Source: an uncultured Mediterraneibacter sp.
Lineage (GTDB): Bacteria > Bacillota > Clostridia > Lachnospirales > Lachnospiraceae
Direction of reading: 5' to 3'
Assembly: GCA_934418295.1 (NCBI GenBank)
Contig: CAKRWZ010000037.1
Location: forward strand, 1-17,835
Length of the DNA: 17,835 nt
Positions within the stretch are counted from its first letter, which is position 1, and each line of letters starts with the position of its first letter. The notes under the pieces were generated by a model. It was not told the origin of the DNA. It did no database searches and worked only from the letters and a program-made list of their open reading frames with translations. Positions 6,873 to 13,139 of the stretch are shown here, in pieces. Position numbers and translations under genes: made by a program.

Positions 6873-9140
6873 TTATCCTCTATAGTAATTGATCAGACAT
6901 CCTTTCAGGATGATCTCTCTTTCTGCGTCCGTCATATCTCCCAGTCTCAATTCGATCTCCTGCAGACCATCTCTTACCACATAAGCTTTTACCTTTTCCG
7001 CTTTTTCTTCGATCACCTTGCGCACCTCCGGCACGAAAATGTAGTCTCCATTGCGGAACGGCAGTGCCTCGTGGTCTGCATCCGTCAGAAACGGAAGCAT
7101 TCCCCAGTTGATCAGGTTGGAACGATAACGCTTCGTCGCATATTCATTGGCAATATTTGCCCAGCCTCCCAGCACCTTCTGACAAGAAGCTGCCTGTTCT
7201 CTGGCGGAACCGTCACCCGGTTTTACTGCAAAGATCGTGCTGCCGATACCCAGATTGCCTTTTCCGGCCTGCGGGAACTGTTTCTGCACCTCTGCCATGA
7301 CCGGCTTTAATTCCTCCAATACTTCCAACGGGCACTGTCCGGCCTCGATGGCCTTTTCTGCTTTCTGCACTTCTTTTGCCCGTCCTACATACTCCGGATC
7401 CTTTCTGGAAAGGGCAAACTCTGCCAGGCCAAGCGGATTGGAACGATAAGAGGAAGTTTCTCCGGACGGAATCAGTTCGTCTGTCGTCGTTACCGGATCG
7501 TGGATCTCCGATACCACCTTCAGGAGCAGGTTCTCCGGCAGTGCAGCCATTGCCGGCCAATCCTTGATGTTCGGTCCGAATTTAATCTCCACAGACGGAT
7601 CTGCCACGCCCTTGCTGTCAAATACCCGGTTTGCGTAAATGCTTGCATCAAAATGATATTTCTGTCCTTTGTACTGGACATCCATGGCCGTAGCCGGTGT
7701 CAGGAAGCCTTTGTTTGCCGCTGTGGCTGCAATCGATCTGGCATCCATCAATGCCACCGATGCGATCTGGCCGTTCTGCAGCTTGGAACCTTCCCGGTTC
7801 GGGAAGTTTCTGGTGGAATGACGGATCGAGAAGGCGCCGTTGGCCGGTGTGTCTCCTGCTCCGAAGCACGGACCGCAGAAGGCTGTCTTCACGATGGTTC
7901 CTGCCTCCATCAGATCTGCTACTGCACCGTTTTTCACCAGTTCCATGTAAATCGGTGTGCTGGCCGGATAAACACTGAATGTAAATTCATCCGCCCCGAT
8001 ACTCTTTCCTTTTATAATATCTGCCGCTGCACAGATGTTCTCAAAGCCACCGCCTGCACAACCGGCGATGATTCCCTGCTCTACATAGAATTTTCCGTCT
8101 ACGATCTTGTCCTGCAGCGAATACTCTACCGCATCTTCCAGGCTGACTTTCGCTTTTTCTTCCACATCGTGCAGAATGTCTTTCAAATTTGCATTCACTT
8201 CATCAATGGTATAAACATTGCTTGGGTGGAACGGCATTGCGATCATCGGCTTGATCTCGCTGAGGTTCACATAAACCATTCCGTCATAATATGCACAGGC
8301 ACCCGGGTTCAACTCCCGATACTCTCCGGATCTTCCGTGGATCTCATAAAATTCTTCAATCTTTTCATCCGTTCTCCAGATGGAAGACAGACAAGTCGTC
8401 TCTGTCGTCATCACATCGATGCCGATCCGGAAATCTGCGCTCAGTTTGCTGATTCCGGGACCCACAAATTCCATGACTTTATTCTTTACGTATCCGTTTT
8501 CAAACACAGCTCCGATGATGGCCAGCGCCACATCCTGCGGTCCGACGCCTTTCATAGGCTCTCCGTCCAGATAAATGCCGACAACACCAGGCATCTTGAT
8601 ATCATAGGTTTTATTCAGCAGCTGTTTTACCAGCTCCGGTCCGCCTTCTCCCATGGCCATGGTTCCCAAAGCGCCGTAACGGGTGTGGCTGTCTGATCCC
8701 AGGATCATCCTTCCGCAGCCGGAAAGCATCTCTCTTGCAAACTGATGGATGACGGCCTGATGAGGCGGTACATAGACCCCGCCGTATTTCTTGGCGCAAG
8801 TCAGTCCAAACATGTGGTCATCTTCGTTGATGGTCCCGCCCACCGCACACAGTGAATTGTGGCAGTTCGTCAGTACATACGGGATCGGGAAACGCTCCAG
8901 GCCGGATGCTCTGGCTGTCTGAATGATACCCACAAACGTAATGTCATGGGATGTCAATTTATCAAATTTGATCTGAAGTTCTTTCATGTTGCCGGAAACA
9001 TTATGCTTCTCCAAAATCCGGTAAGCCAATGTGTTTTTGGCCGCTTCTTCTTTCGGAAGCACTGCCTCTCCTGCCTTTTTCTCTTCCAGGATCTCCGTTC
9101 CGTTCAGAAGATACGCTCCGTTTTTATATAATTGAATCAT
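6873..9140 (-). CDS. Aconitase-like 4Fe-4S hydratase
   Basis: 755 aa from the ATG at 9140, which has GGAGGAG about 7 nt upstream. The frame stays open for 50 more codons, but those cross the promoter and are not coding. It contains the aconitase cluster ligands C361 (IIAGCAGGG), C422 and C425 (FCGPCFG), GSDSHTRYG at 148-156, and in the C-terminal swivel domain GSAREQA (644-650) and RSNLINWG (673-680). The order of domains matches aconitases, which isomerise citrate and isocitrate. The usual SCTN motif around the first cysteine is replaced by GCAGGG and the sequence is far from AcnA or AcnB. It resembles the putative hydratases often annotated near YbhJ. The substrate could therefore be another hydroxy-acid. 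No citrate synthase or isocitrate dehydrogenase gene is nearby. The family is sure; the reaction is not. Confidence 0.88.
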   Translation of the reverse strand: MIQLYKNGAYLLNGTEILEEKKAGEAVLPKEEAAKNTLAYRILEKHNVSGNMKELQIKFDKLTSHDITFVGIIQTARASGLERFPIPYVLTNCHNSLCAVGGTINEDDHMFGLTCAKKYGGVYVPPHQAVIHQFAREMLSGCGRMILGSDSHTRYGALGTMAMGEGGPELVKQLLNKTYDIKMPGVVGIYLDGEPMKGVGPQDVALAIIGAVFENGYVKNKVMEFVGPGISKLSADFRIGIDVMTTETTCLSSIWRTDEKIEEFYEIHGRSGEYRELNPGACAYYDGMVYVNLSEIKPMIAMPFHPSNVYTIDEVNANLKDILHDVEEKAKVSLEDAVEYSLQDKIVDGKFYVEQGIIAGCAGGGFENICAAADIIKGKSIGADEFTFSVYPASTPIYMELVKNGAVADLMEAGTIVKTAFCGPCFGAGDTPANGAFSIRHSTRNFPNREGSKLQNGQIASVALMDARSIAATAANKGFLTPATAMDVQYKGQKYHFDASIYANRVFDSKGVADPSVEIKFGPNIKDWPAMAALPENLLLKVVSEIHDPVTTTDELIPSGETSSYRSNPLGLAEFALSRKDPEYVGRAKEVQKAEKAIEAGQCPLEVLEELKPVMAEVQKQFPQAGKGNLGIGSTIFAVKPGDGSAREQAASCQKVLGGWANIANEYATKRYRSNLINWGMLPFLTDADHEALPFRNGDYIFVPEVRKVIEEKAEKVKAYVVRDGLQEIELRLGDMTDAEREIILKGCLINYYRG

Positions 9141-9201
9141 TCTTTCTCCTCCTGCATATCCTGATTCTTTCCTGTAATCTCCATTTCTTATTACGGATTT
9201 T

Positions 9202-9230
9202 ATTTTAGCACGGCAGTTTTCCGTTGTAAA
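9202..9230 (-). promoter_or_regulatory. SigA-type promoter of the hydratase-rpoN operon
   Basis: TTTACA (9230-9225) and TAAAAT (9207-9202) lie 17 nt apart on the minus strand, about 60 nt before the ATG at 9140 and just after the pgi hairpin. The spacer contains ACGG and CCGT as a short inverted repeat, which may or may not be an operator. Confidence 0.65.
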
Positions 9231-9235
9231 CCAGA

Positions 9236-9283
9236 AAAGTCCTCCTCTGCAAAACAGGTTTCCCTGCCGCAGAAGAGGACTTT
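9236..9283 (-). terminator. Hairpin terminator after pgi
   Basis: The arms AAAGTCCTCTTCTGC and GCAGAGGAGGACTTT (minus strand) pair over 15 bp with one G-T pair. An inner CAGG-GAAA-CCTG hairpin has a GNRA-type tetraloop. The sequence after it is TTTTCTGGTTT, so the T tail is broken. The hairpin starts about 50 nt past the pgi stop at 9334. It probably ends pgi transcripts, perhaps incompletely. Confidence 0.7.
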
Positions 9284-9333
9284 CGCCCAATTATTTTTTA
9301 TACTTTTATGCAGGCTGCAACACTTTTTAATAC

Positions 9334-10683
9334 TTACAGTCTTTTGAGAAGCTCTTCTCTCTCTTTTTCAAAACCCGGTTTTCCAAGCAGTGCAAACATG
9401 TTCTTCTTATAGCTCTCCACACCCGGCTGGTTAAACGGATTCACACCCAGCAGATAACCGCTGACGCCACAGGCAAATTCAAAGAAATAGAACAGCTGTC
9501 CCAAACAGTAAGCGCTCTGCTCCGGGATCGTTACCTGAAGCACCGGCACGCCTCCGTCCGTATGCGCCAGCATGGTTCCGTTCATCGCACTCTGGTTGAC
9601 AAAATCTACTTTTTTACCTGCCAGATAATTCAGACCGTCCAGATCCACCGCTTCTTCCTGAAGTACTACTTCTGCTCTCGGCTTCTCCACATGCAAAACG
9701 GTTTCAAACAGGGTTCTGTTTCCATCCTGGATAAACTGTCCCATGGAATGCAGATCTGTGGTCAGATCCACTGCTGCCGGGAAAATTCCCTTCTGATCCT
9801 TTCCTTCACTTTCTCCGTAAAGCTGCTTCCACCATTCGGAAACATAGTGGAGACTTGGCTCATAATTTGCCAAAACCTCGATCTGTTTGCCTTTCCGCAG
9901 CAAAATGTTGCGGACTGCCGCATACTGCAAAGCCGCATTTTCCGCAAATGGCTGATTTTTTGCAAGCTCACGGCCTGCCGCTGCGCCTGCCATCAGCTGT
10001 TCGATATCGGCTCCGCTGACAGCGATCGGAAGAAGACCTACTGCAGTTAGTACAGAAAATCTTCCACCTACATCATCTGGTACCACAAAGCTTTCATATC
10101 CGGCTTCATCTGCCACTTTTTTCAATGCACCTCTGGCTTTATCCGTCGTTACATAAATACGCCCTGCCGCTTCTTCTTTGCCGTATTTTTTCTCCATCAA
10201 CTCTTTAAACACGCGGAAAGCGATGGCCGGTTCCGTCGTGGTGCCGGATTTGGAGATCATATTGATAGAAAAATCCCGGTCGCCTACCACATCCAGCAGA
10301 TCATGTATGTAACTGCTGCTTAGATTGTTTCCGACAAAATAGATTTCCGGTGCCTTTCGAATCTCCTTTGACACCATATTGGCAAAGCTATGTCCTAAAA
10401 ATTCGATGGCCGCTCTGGCTCCCAGATAAGAGCCTCCGATTCCGATGACCAACAACACCTCCGAATCCTTGCGGATTTTTTCTGCCGCTTTCTGGATTCT
10501 TCCAAATTCTTCTTTATCATACGTTTCCGGAAGATCGATCCAGCCCAGGAAATCGTTTCCTGCACCCGTTCCGGATACCAGGGTCTCCTTTGCCTGCTCG
10601 GCAAACTGCTGCATAAACTGCAGTTCATGCTCCTGGATAAATTCACTCGTTTTTGAATACTCAAAGACAACTCCGTTTGTCAT
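9334..10683 (-). CDS. pgi: Glucose-6-phosphate isomerase
   Basis: Glycolytic enzyme interconverting glucose 6-phosphate and fructose 6-phosphate in the cytosol. It has 449 aa, the shorter form usual in Firmicutes. The sugar-phosphate SIS site shows GIGGSYLGAR (81-90) and SKSGTTTE (144-151). The catalytic residues are visible as E291 (YGESEG), H312 (LHSMGQ) and K426 inside the signature GYLLGVNPFNQPGVESYKK (409-427). Two ATGs lie side by side. I choose 10683 rather than 10686 because AGGAAGG is better spaced from it. It has its own promoter overlapping the stop of the upstream membrane protein gene and a hairpin behind it, so it is likely monocistronic. Identification is secure. Confidence 0.97.
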   Translation of the reverse strand: MTNGVVFEYSKTSEFIQEHELQFMQQFAEQAKETLVSGTGAGNDFLGWIDLPETYDKEEFGRIQKAAEKIRKDSEVLLVIGIGGSYLGARAAIEFLGHSFANMVSKEIRKAPEIYFVGNNLSSSYIHDLLDVVGDRDFSINMISKSGTTTEPAIAFRVFKELMEKKYGKEEAAGRIYVTTDKARGALKKVADEAGYESFVVPDDVGGRFSVLTAVGLLPIAVSGADIEQLMAGAAAGRELAKNQPFAENAALQYAAVRNILLRKGKQIEVLANYEPSLHYVSEWWKQLYGESEGKDQKGIFPAAVDLTTDLHSMGQFIQDGNRTLFETVLHVEKPRAEVVLQEEAVDLDGLNYLAGKKVDFVNQSAMNGTMLAHTDGGVPVLQVTIPEQSAYCLGQLFYFFEFACGVSGYLLGVNPFNQPGVESYKKNMFALLGKPGFEKEREELLKRL

Positions 10684-10745
10684 CATGATCCTTCCTCTCT
10701 CTGGTTCTTTTTCTGATTCTTTAGGTTTTTCTTAACTTTGTTCTT

Positions 10746-10774
10746 ATTTTAACAAATTCCTTCTGCGTTATCAA
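10746..10774 (-). promoter_or_regulatory. SigA-type promoter of pgi
   Basis: TTGATA (10774-10769) and TAAAAT (10751-10746) lie exactly 17 nt apart on the minus strand. The -35 box overlaps the TGA stop (10771-10773) of the preceding gene. The start codon lies about 55 nt downstream. Confidence 0.75.
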
Positions 10775-11676
10775 GCTAAAAACTCTTCCAGTATGTGACG
10801 TATTGCTTCCACTTTCACTGCTGTTTCATCTGCTTCTTTATTTTCCGCCGCTTTCACCACTGCTGCATTTTTTTCGGCATTCTTTTCAACGATTTTTTCT
10901 TTCTCCTCTTTCTCTGCATTTCTGCTCATTGCCCGGGCTGCATCTTTGACCGCTGCCGCCTTCCTTTCTGAAAAGTGCAGCCGTTTTTTTGATACGTCCT
11001 CCTTCTTTGCTTTTTGCGGCGTTTCCTCTATATTGATAGCCAGTCTCTCTCTTCCCGCCGTCTTTTCAGACTCTGTATTGTCTGTCCCGTTTTTTTCCAG
11101 CGGCTGTGCAAATACTTCCGGGTTGATAATATCCAATTTTTCTTTTTCATAGGCCTTGATCTTTTGATGACGGTGTGACTGGATATTCTCCAGATAATCG
11201 ACCATATAAATCTGTACCATCCTCATCCGTTCCTGCTCATTCGTCATCCCGAATACCGCTGCCAGAAGAATCATCTCTGCCACTCCGATTGCCGCATATT
11301 GATACATTCCCTCTCCGATGCCATATGTATGGTACTGCAGCGTCATCCCGCATCCTGCCAAAATTGCCGTCAGCCAAAGTCCTTGTTTTTGGATCTGTCT
11401 CCAGGTGCACAATCGAAACACAAAGGGGCGATATTCATATAAGAAGCGCTCCACAAACACATCCGTATTGTCCACCGTATTATGCGCCAGGCAGGCATGT
11501 TCATATTTTGCCCGCACCAGTTTCATCAATCTGTGTGTACTCTTCTGCATCCCCGCCGATGCCCGCAGCAGTCGTTTGACTGAAGTGCGGCTGACCGCCT
11601 TTGCCAGGATGCCCGTGATGCCGACCGCCAGCATCAGATAAAAAATTACATTTGCATCACATATTACTTTTAACAT
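10771..11676 (-). CDS. Uncharacterised membrane protein with a charged C-terminal tail
   Basis: 301 aa; I do not recognise a named family. Seen: one hydrophobic segment at about 9-28 (FYLMLAVGITGILAKAV), a soluble basic stretch at 29-90, two further segments at about 97-114 and 125-144, then a long soluble tail. The tail (about 200-285) is low-complexity, rich in Lys, Glu and Ala, and may form a helix or coiled coil. It ends in a more ordered helix-like AIRHILEEFLA (291-301). AGGAGG lies 8 nt before the ATG at 11676. It sits directly upstream of pgi, whose promoter overlaps its stop codon. Three helices with a cytoplasmic tail suggest a scaffold or regulator, but nothing in the sequence shows a catalytic role. 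Confidence 0.75.
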   Translation of the reverse strand: MLKVICDANVIFYLMLAVGITGILAKAVSRTSVKRLLRASAGMQKSTHRLMKLVRAKYEHACLAHNTVDNTDVFVERFLYEYRPFVFRLCTWRQIQKQGLWLTAILAGCGMTLQYHTYGIGEGMYQYAAIGVAEMILLAAVFGMTNEQERMRMVQIYMVDYLENIQSHRHQKIKAYEKEKLDIINPEVFAQPLEKNGTDNTESEKTAGRERLAINIEETPQKAKKEDVSKKRLHFSERKAAAVKDAARAMSRNAEKEEKEKIVEKNAEKNAAVVKAAENKEADETAVKVEAIRHILEEFLA

Positions 11677-11729
11677 ATCTCATCCTCCTACTTGTTCTTT
11701 TGATCCCCCAGCCCGCCGGTATCCGGGAT

Positions 11730-11984
11730 TCAAAGACTCTCCAGATTTCTGAGACGATTATAACCCAAATGCTCCGCAGATTCCTTTTCTTTCGTATGCC
11801 ACCATTCTACAAACCGGCCGGTATCCCCGCAGATTTTGTCTGCTTTTCTGCACGGCCTTTTCGCTTTGCCCCAAGACCTGTCCGCATTCTTTCCGTTTTC
11901 CGGCTCTCCTCGTCCACATCTTTTGTGAAATCAAAAAAAGCCTCATCCAAAAAACAGAGACTTTTGTCGTTCGATTTTTACCAA
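11730..11984 (-). pseudogene. Probable remnant of a small gene with two frameshifts
   Basis: This gap has no intact gene. Reading the minus strand from a TTG at 11984 (AGGAAGG just upstream) gives MVKIERQKSL, then a TGA. Dropping one T from the run at 11949-11954 opens DEAFFDFTKDVDEESRKTER and beyond (from 11947). Adding one G at 11825-11828 then leads into RFVEWWHTKEKESAEHLG and ends NRLRNLESL at a stop at 11730-11732. The two shifts cancel, giving an 84-residue product that is polar and protein-like throughout, unlike either uninterrupted frame. Inference: a short gene, perhaps co-transcribed with the membrane protein gene 54 nt on, either broken or mis-sequenced at homopolymers. No family recognised. 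It could be chance. Confidence 0.4.
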
Positions 11985-12013
11985 TTTCCTTCCTGGCTTT
12001 TTTATTCTCTATC

Positions 12014-12022
12014 TGTTATAAT
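12014..12022 (+). promoter_or_regulatory. Extended -10 promoter for the TSCPD-domain gene
   Basis: TGT followed by a perfect TATAAT (12017-12022) is an extended -10 element. The -35 position 17 nt upstream holds only TGGCTT (11994-11999), which such promoters tolerate. Transcription would start about 37 nt before the TTG start at 12066. Confidence 0.6.
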
Positions 12023-12065
12023 TAGGTTCAATTTATCACAAACTATTTTAATTGGAGGGATTGTT

Positions 12066-12311
12066 TTGGAATATAAAACAAAGGGCGTATGTGCCCAGAA
12101 GATTTCTTTTGAAATTGAAGACCACAAAGTCGTTTCCGTTTCCTTTTTGGGCGGCTGCAGCGGCAACACCCAGGGAATAGCCCGCCTGGTGGAGGGCATG
12201 GATGTAGACGAAGCCATCTCCCGTCTGGAGGGGATCAAATGTGGCTACAAAAATACTTCCTGCCCGGATCAGCTGGCAAAAGCATTGAAAGAGGCCGTTT
12301 CCGCATCATAA
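12066..12311 (+). CDS. TSCPD domain-containing small protein (TIGR03905 type)
   Basis: 81 aa starting at a TTG (12066), chosen because GGAGGG (12054-12059) is 6 nt upstream and the promoter lies just before. The open frame continues far upstream without coding character. Seen: the KNTSCPDQLAKAL stretch (62-74) that names the TSCPD domain, a GGCSGNTQGI turn at 29-38, and three conserved-looking cysteines (C31, C59, C66). Known: this domain occurs alone in small proteins of anaerobes and at the C-terminus of some B12-dependent ribonucleotide reductases. The cysteines could bind metal or act in redox, which is inference. It is convergent with the TetR gene and the stop codons overlap. The stand-alone function is unknown. 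Confidence 0.88.
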   Translation: MEYKTKGVCAQKISFEIEDHKVVSVSFLGGCSGNTQGIARLVEGMDVDEAISRLEGIKCGYKNTSCPDQLAKALKEAVSAS

Positions 12312-12327
12312 CGGAGACGGCGGAAAC
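12297..12327. repeat. 8-bp inverted repeat across overlapping convergent stop codons
   Basis: GTTTCCGC (12297-12304) and GCGGAAAC (12320-12327) can pair around a 15-nt loop that contains both stop codons (TAA 12309-12311 on plus, TGA 12308-12306 on minus). There is no T run on either side, so it is not a standard terminator, though it is the only hairpin available to either gene. Confidence 0.4.
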
Positions 12328-12929
12328 AATGCGCTAACTACGGTGCTGATGGTTTCGGCCATACACTCCGGCTGCGTTCTCCGGTAACGTCCGCCCATCA
12401 TAAAAAAGCAGATCAATGCACAGTCCAATTTCACTTCATTTTCCGGCATCTTTTCCACCCGCCCGGTCTGGTACAGTCTCTGCTTCAGCTTTTCTGTGAT
12501 CATCACCGGCAGACGTACTCCCAGCTCTTCCGAAATCATCGGAAAATATTCTTCCATCTGTCCCCTGCCGAAATAACGGAAAAACACTTCCACAAACTGT
12601 TTCGGATCTTCAAAAAACAGGCTGTAATCCTCGATCTGGTTCAGCCCGTCTTCCAACTTTTCCTGCACAACATCCATATACAGATCATAAATATCTTTAT
12701 AGTGCAGATAAAACGTTCCTTTGTTTATCATCGCTTTTTCTGCCAGCTCTGTCACCGTGATCTTATTCACCGGCTTCTTTTGCGCCATTTCCCGAAATGC
12801 ACTGCGAAGGCTCTGCTTCGTCCGCAGCACCCTCAGATCCGTTTTCTTTTCCCCGGTTTTCTTTTCCCCGATTTTCTTTTCCTCAGTTTCCTTTTCTCTC
12901 GTTTCTTTCACTTCTTTCGTTTCCCCCAA
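12306..12929 (-). CDS. TetR/AcrR family transcriptional regulator
   Basis: 207 aa from a TTG at 12929, the only usable start after an upstream TAG; the ribosome site is weak, so the true start is uncertain. The N-terminal HTH domain (about 38-85) contains ITVTELAEKAMINKGTFYLH (57-76) followed by YKDIYDLY, the TetR signature. The rest is the helical ligand/dimer domain. Before the HTH lie about 30 Lys/Glu-rich residues, partly encoded by a 15-bp tandem repeat; this is unusual for the family. It is divergent from the ABC exporter operon and the shared spacer holds palindromes, so it probably represses the exporter until a compound binds. The ligand is unknown. Confidence 0.92.
   Translation of the reverse strand: MGETKEVKETREKETEEKKIGEKKTGEKKTDLRVLRTKQSLRSAFREMAQKKPVNKITVTELAEKAMINKGTFYLHYKDIYDLYMDVVQEKLEDGLNQIEDYSLFFEDPKQFVEVFFRYFGRGQMEEYFPMISEELGVRLPVMITEKLKQRLYQTGRVEKMPENEVKLDCALICFFMMGGRYRRTQPECMAETISTVVSALFPPSPL
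12843..12887 (-). repeat. Three 15-bp tandem repeats inside the TetR gene
   Basis: Minus-strand units ACTGAGGAAAAGAAA, ATCGGGGAAAAGAAA and ACCGGGGAAAAGAAA follow one another exactly in frame. They encode TEEKK, IGEKK and TGEKK. The surrounding plus strand from about 12841 to 12948 is nearly all pyrimidine. Confidence 0.85.
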
Positions 12930-13003
12930 GTTCTCTTTCTTTTCTAAAGCCGCCTGCTAAAAAGATCAACCGGATCTTTCTATCGCATATTAAGCAGCTT
13001 AAA

Positions 13004-13017
13004 CAACAAATTTGTTG
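13004..13017. promoter_or_regulatory. 14-bp perfect palindrome, candidate TetR operator
   Basis: CAACAAATTTGTTG is its own complement. It lies between the TetR start and the exporter promoter, in the position expected for an operator of a divergent TetR regulator. No second copy of the same sequence is in the spacer, so the binding protein is inferred from position only. Confidence 0.5.
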
Positions 13018-13040
13018 ATTTGTCGTTTATCTGACTTTTT

Positions 13041-13083
13041 TTGATAATCGACTATTGAATAATAAAATATTGTTTATTATGAT
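13041..13083 (+). promoter_or_regulatory. Promoter of the ABC exporter operon with overlapping inverted repeat
   Basis: Two SigA-like promoters overlap: TTGAAT (13055-13060), 17 nt, TATGAT (13078-13083); and TTGATA (13041-13046), 16 nt, TAAAAT (13063-13068). The 8-bp inverted repeat ATAATAAA / TTTATTAT (13059-13066 and 13073-13080) lies across the core of both, so a protein bound there would block RNA polymerase. The leader to the start at 13140 is about 50 nt. Confidence 0.6.
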
Positions 13084-13139
13084 TATAGCGTTCAAATTTT
13101 ATTTTGCAATACATGACTTCTCAAAAAGGAGATGAACTT

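Noticed and set aside
7500..8696. 398-codon plus-strand open frame opposite the hydratase gene
   Set aside because: It is antisense to a clearly conserved aconitase-like protein, has no ribosome site, and its Cys/His/Arg-rich product looks like a shadow frame.
9141..9290. 50-residue N-terminal extension of the hydratase
   Set aside because: It overlaps the promoter and the pgi terminator hairpin; GGAGGAG marks the ATG at 9140.
11758..11946. 62-codon minus-strand frame starting MRLFLISQKM
   Set aside because: It has no ribosome site and an Arg/Cys-rich sequence. The two other minus frames of the same stretch are more protein-like and join with two one-base shifts.
11652..12065. Upstream extension of the TSCPD gene to an ATG at 11652
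   Set aside because: It would cross the extended -10 promoter and the ribosome site, and the extra residues are Arg/Phe/Ser-rich without domain character.
12961..12979. AAAGATC / GATCTTT hairpin upstream of TetR as a terminator
   Set aside because: The stem is short, no T run follows on either strand, and no transcript needs to end there.
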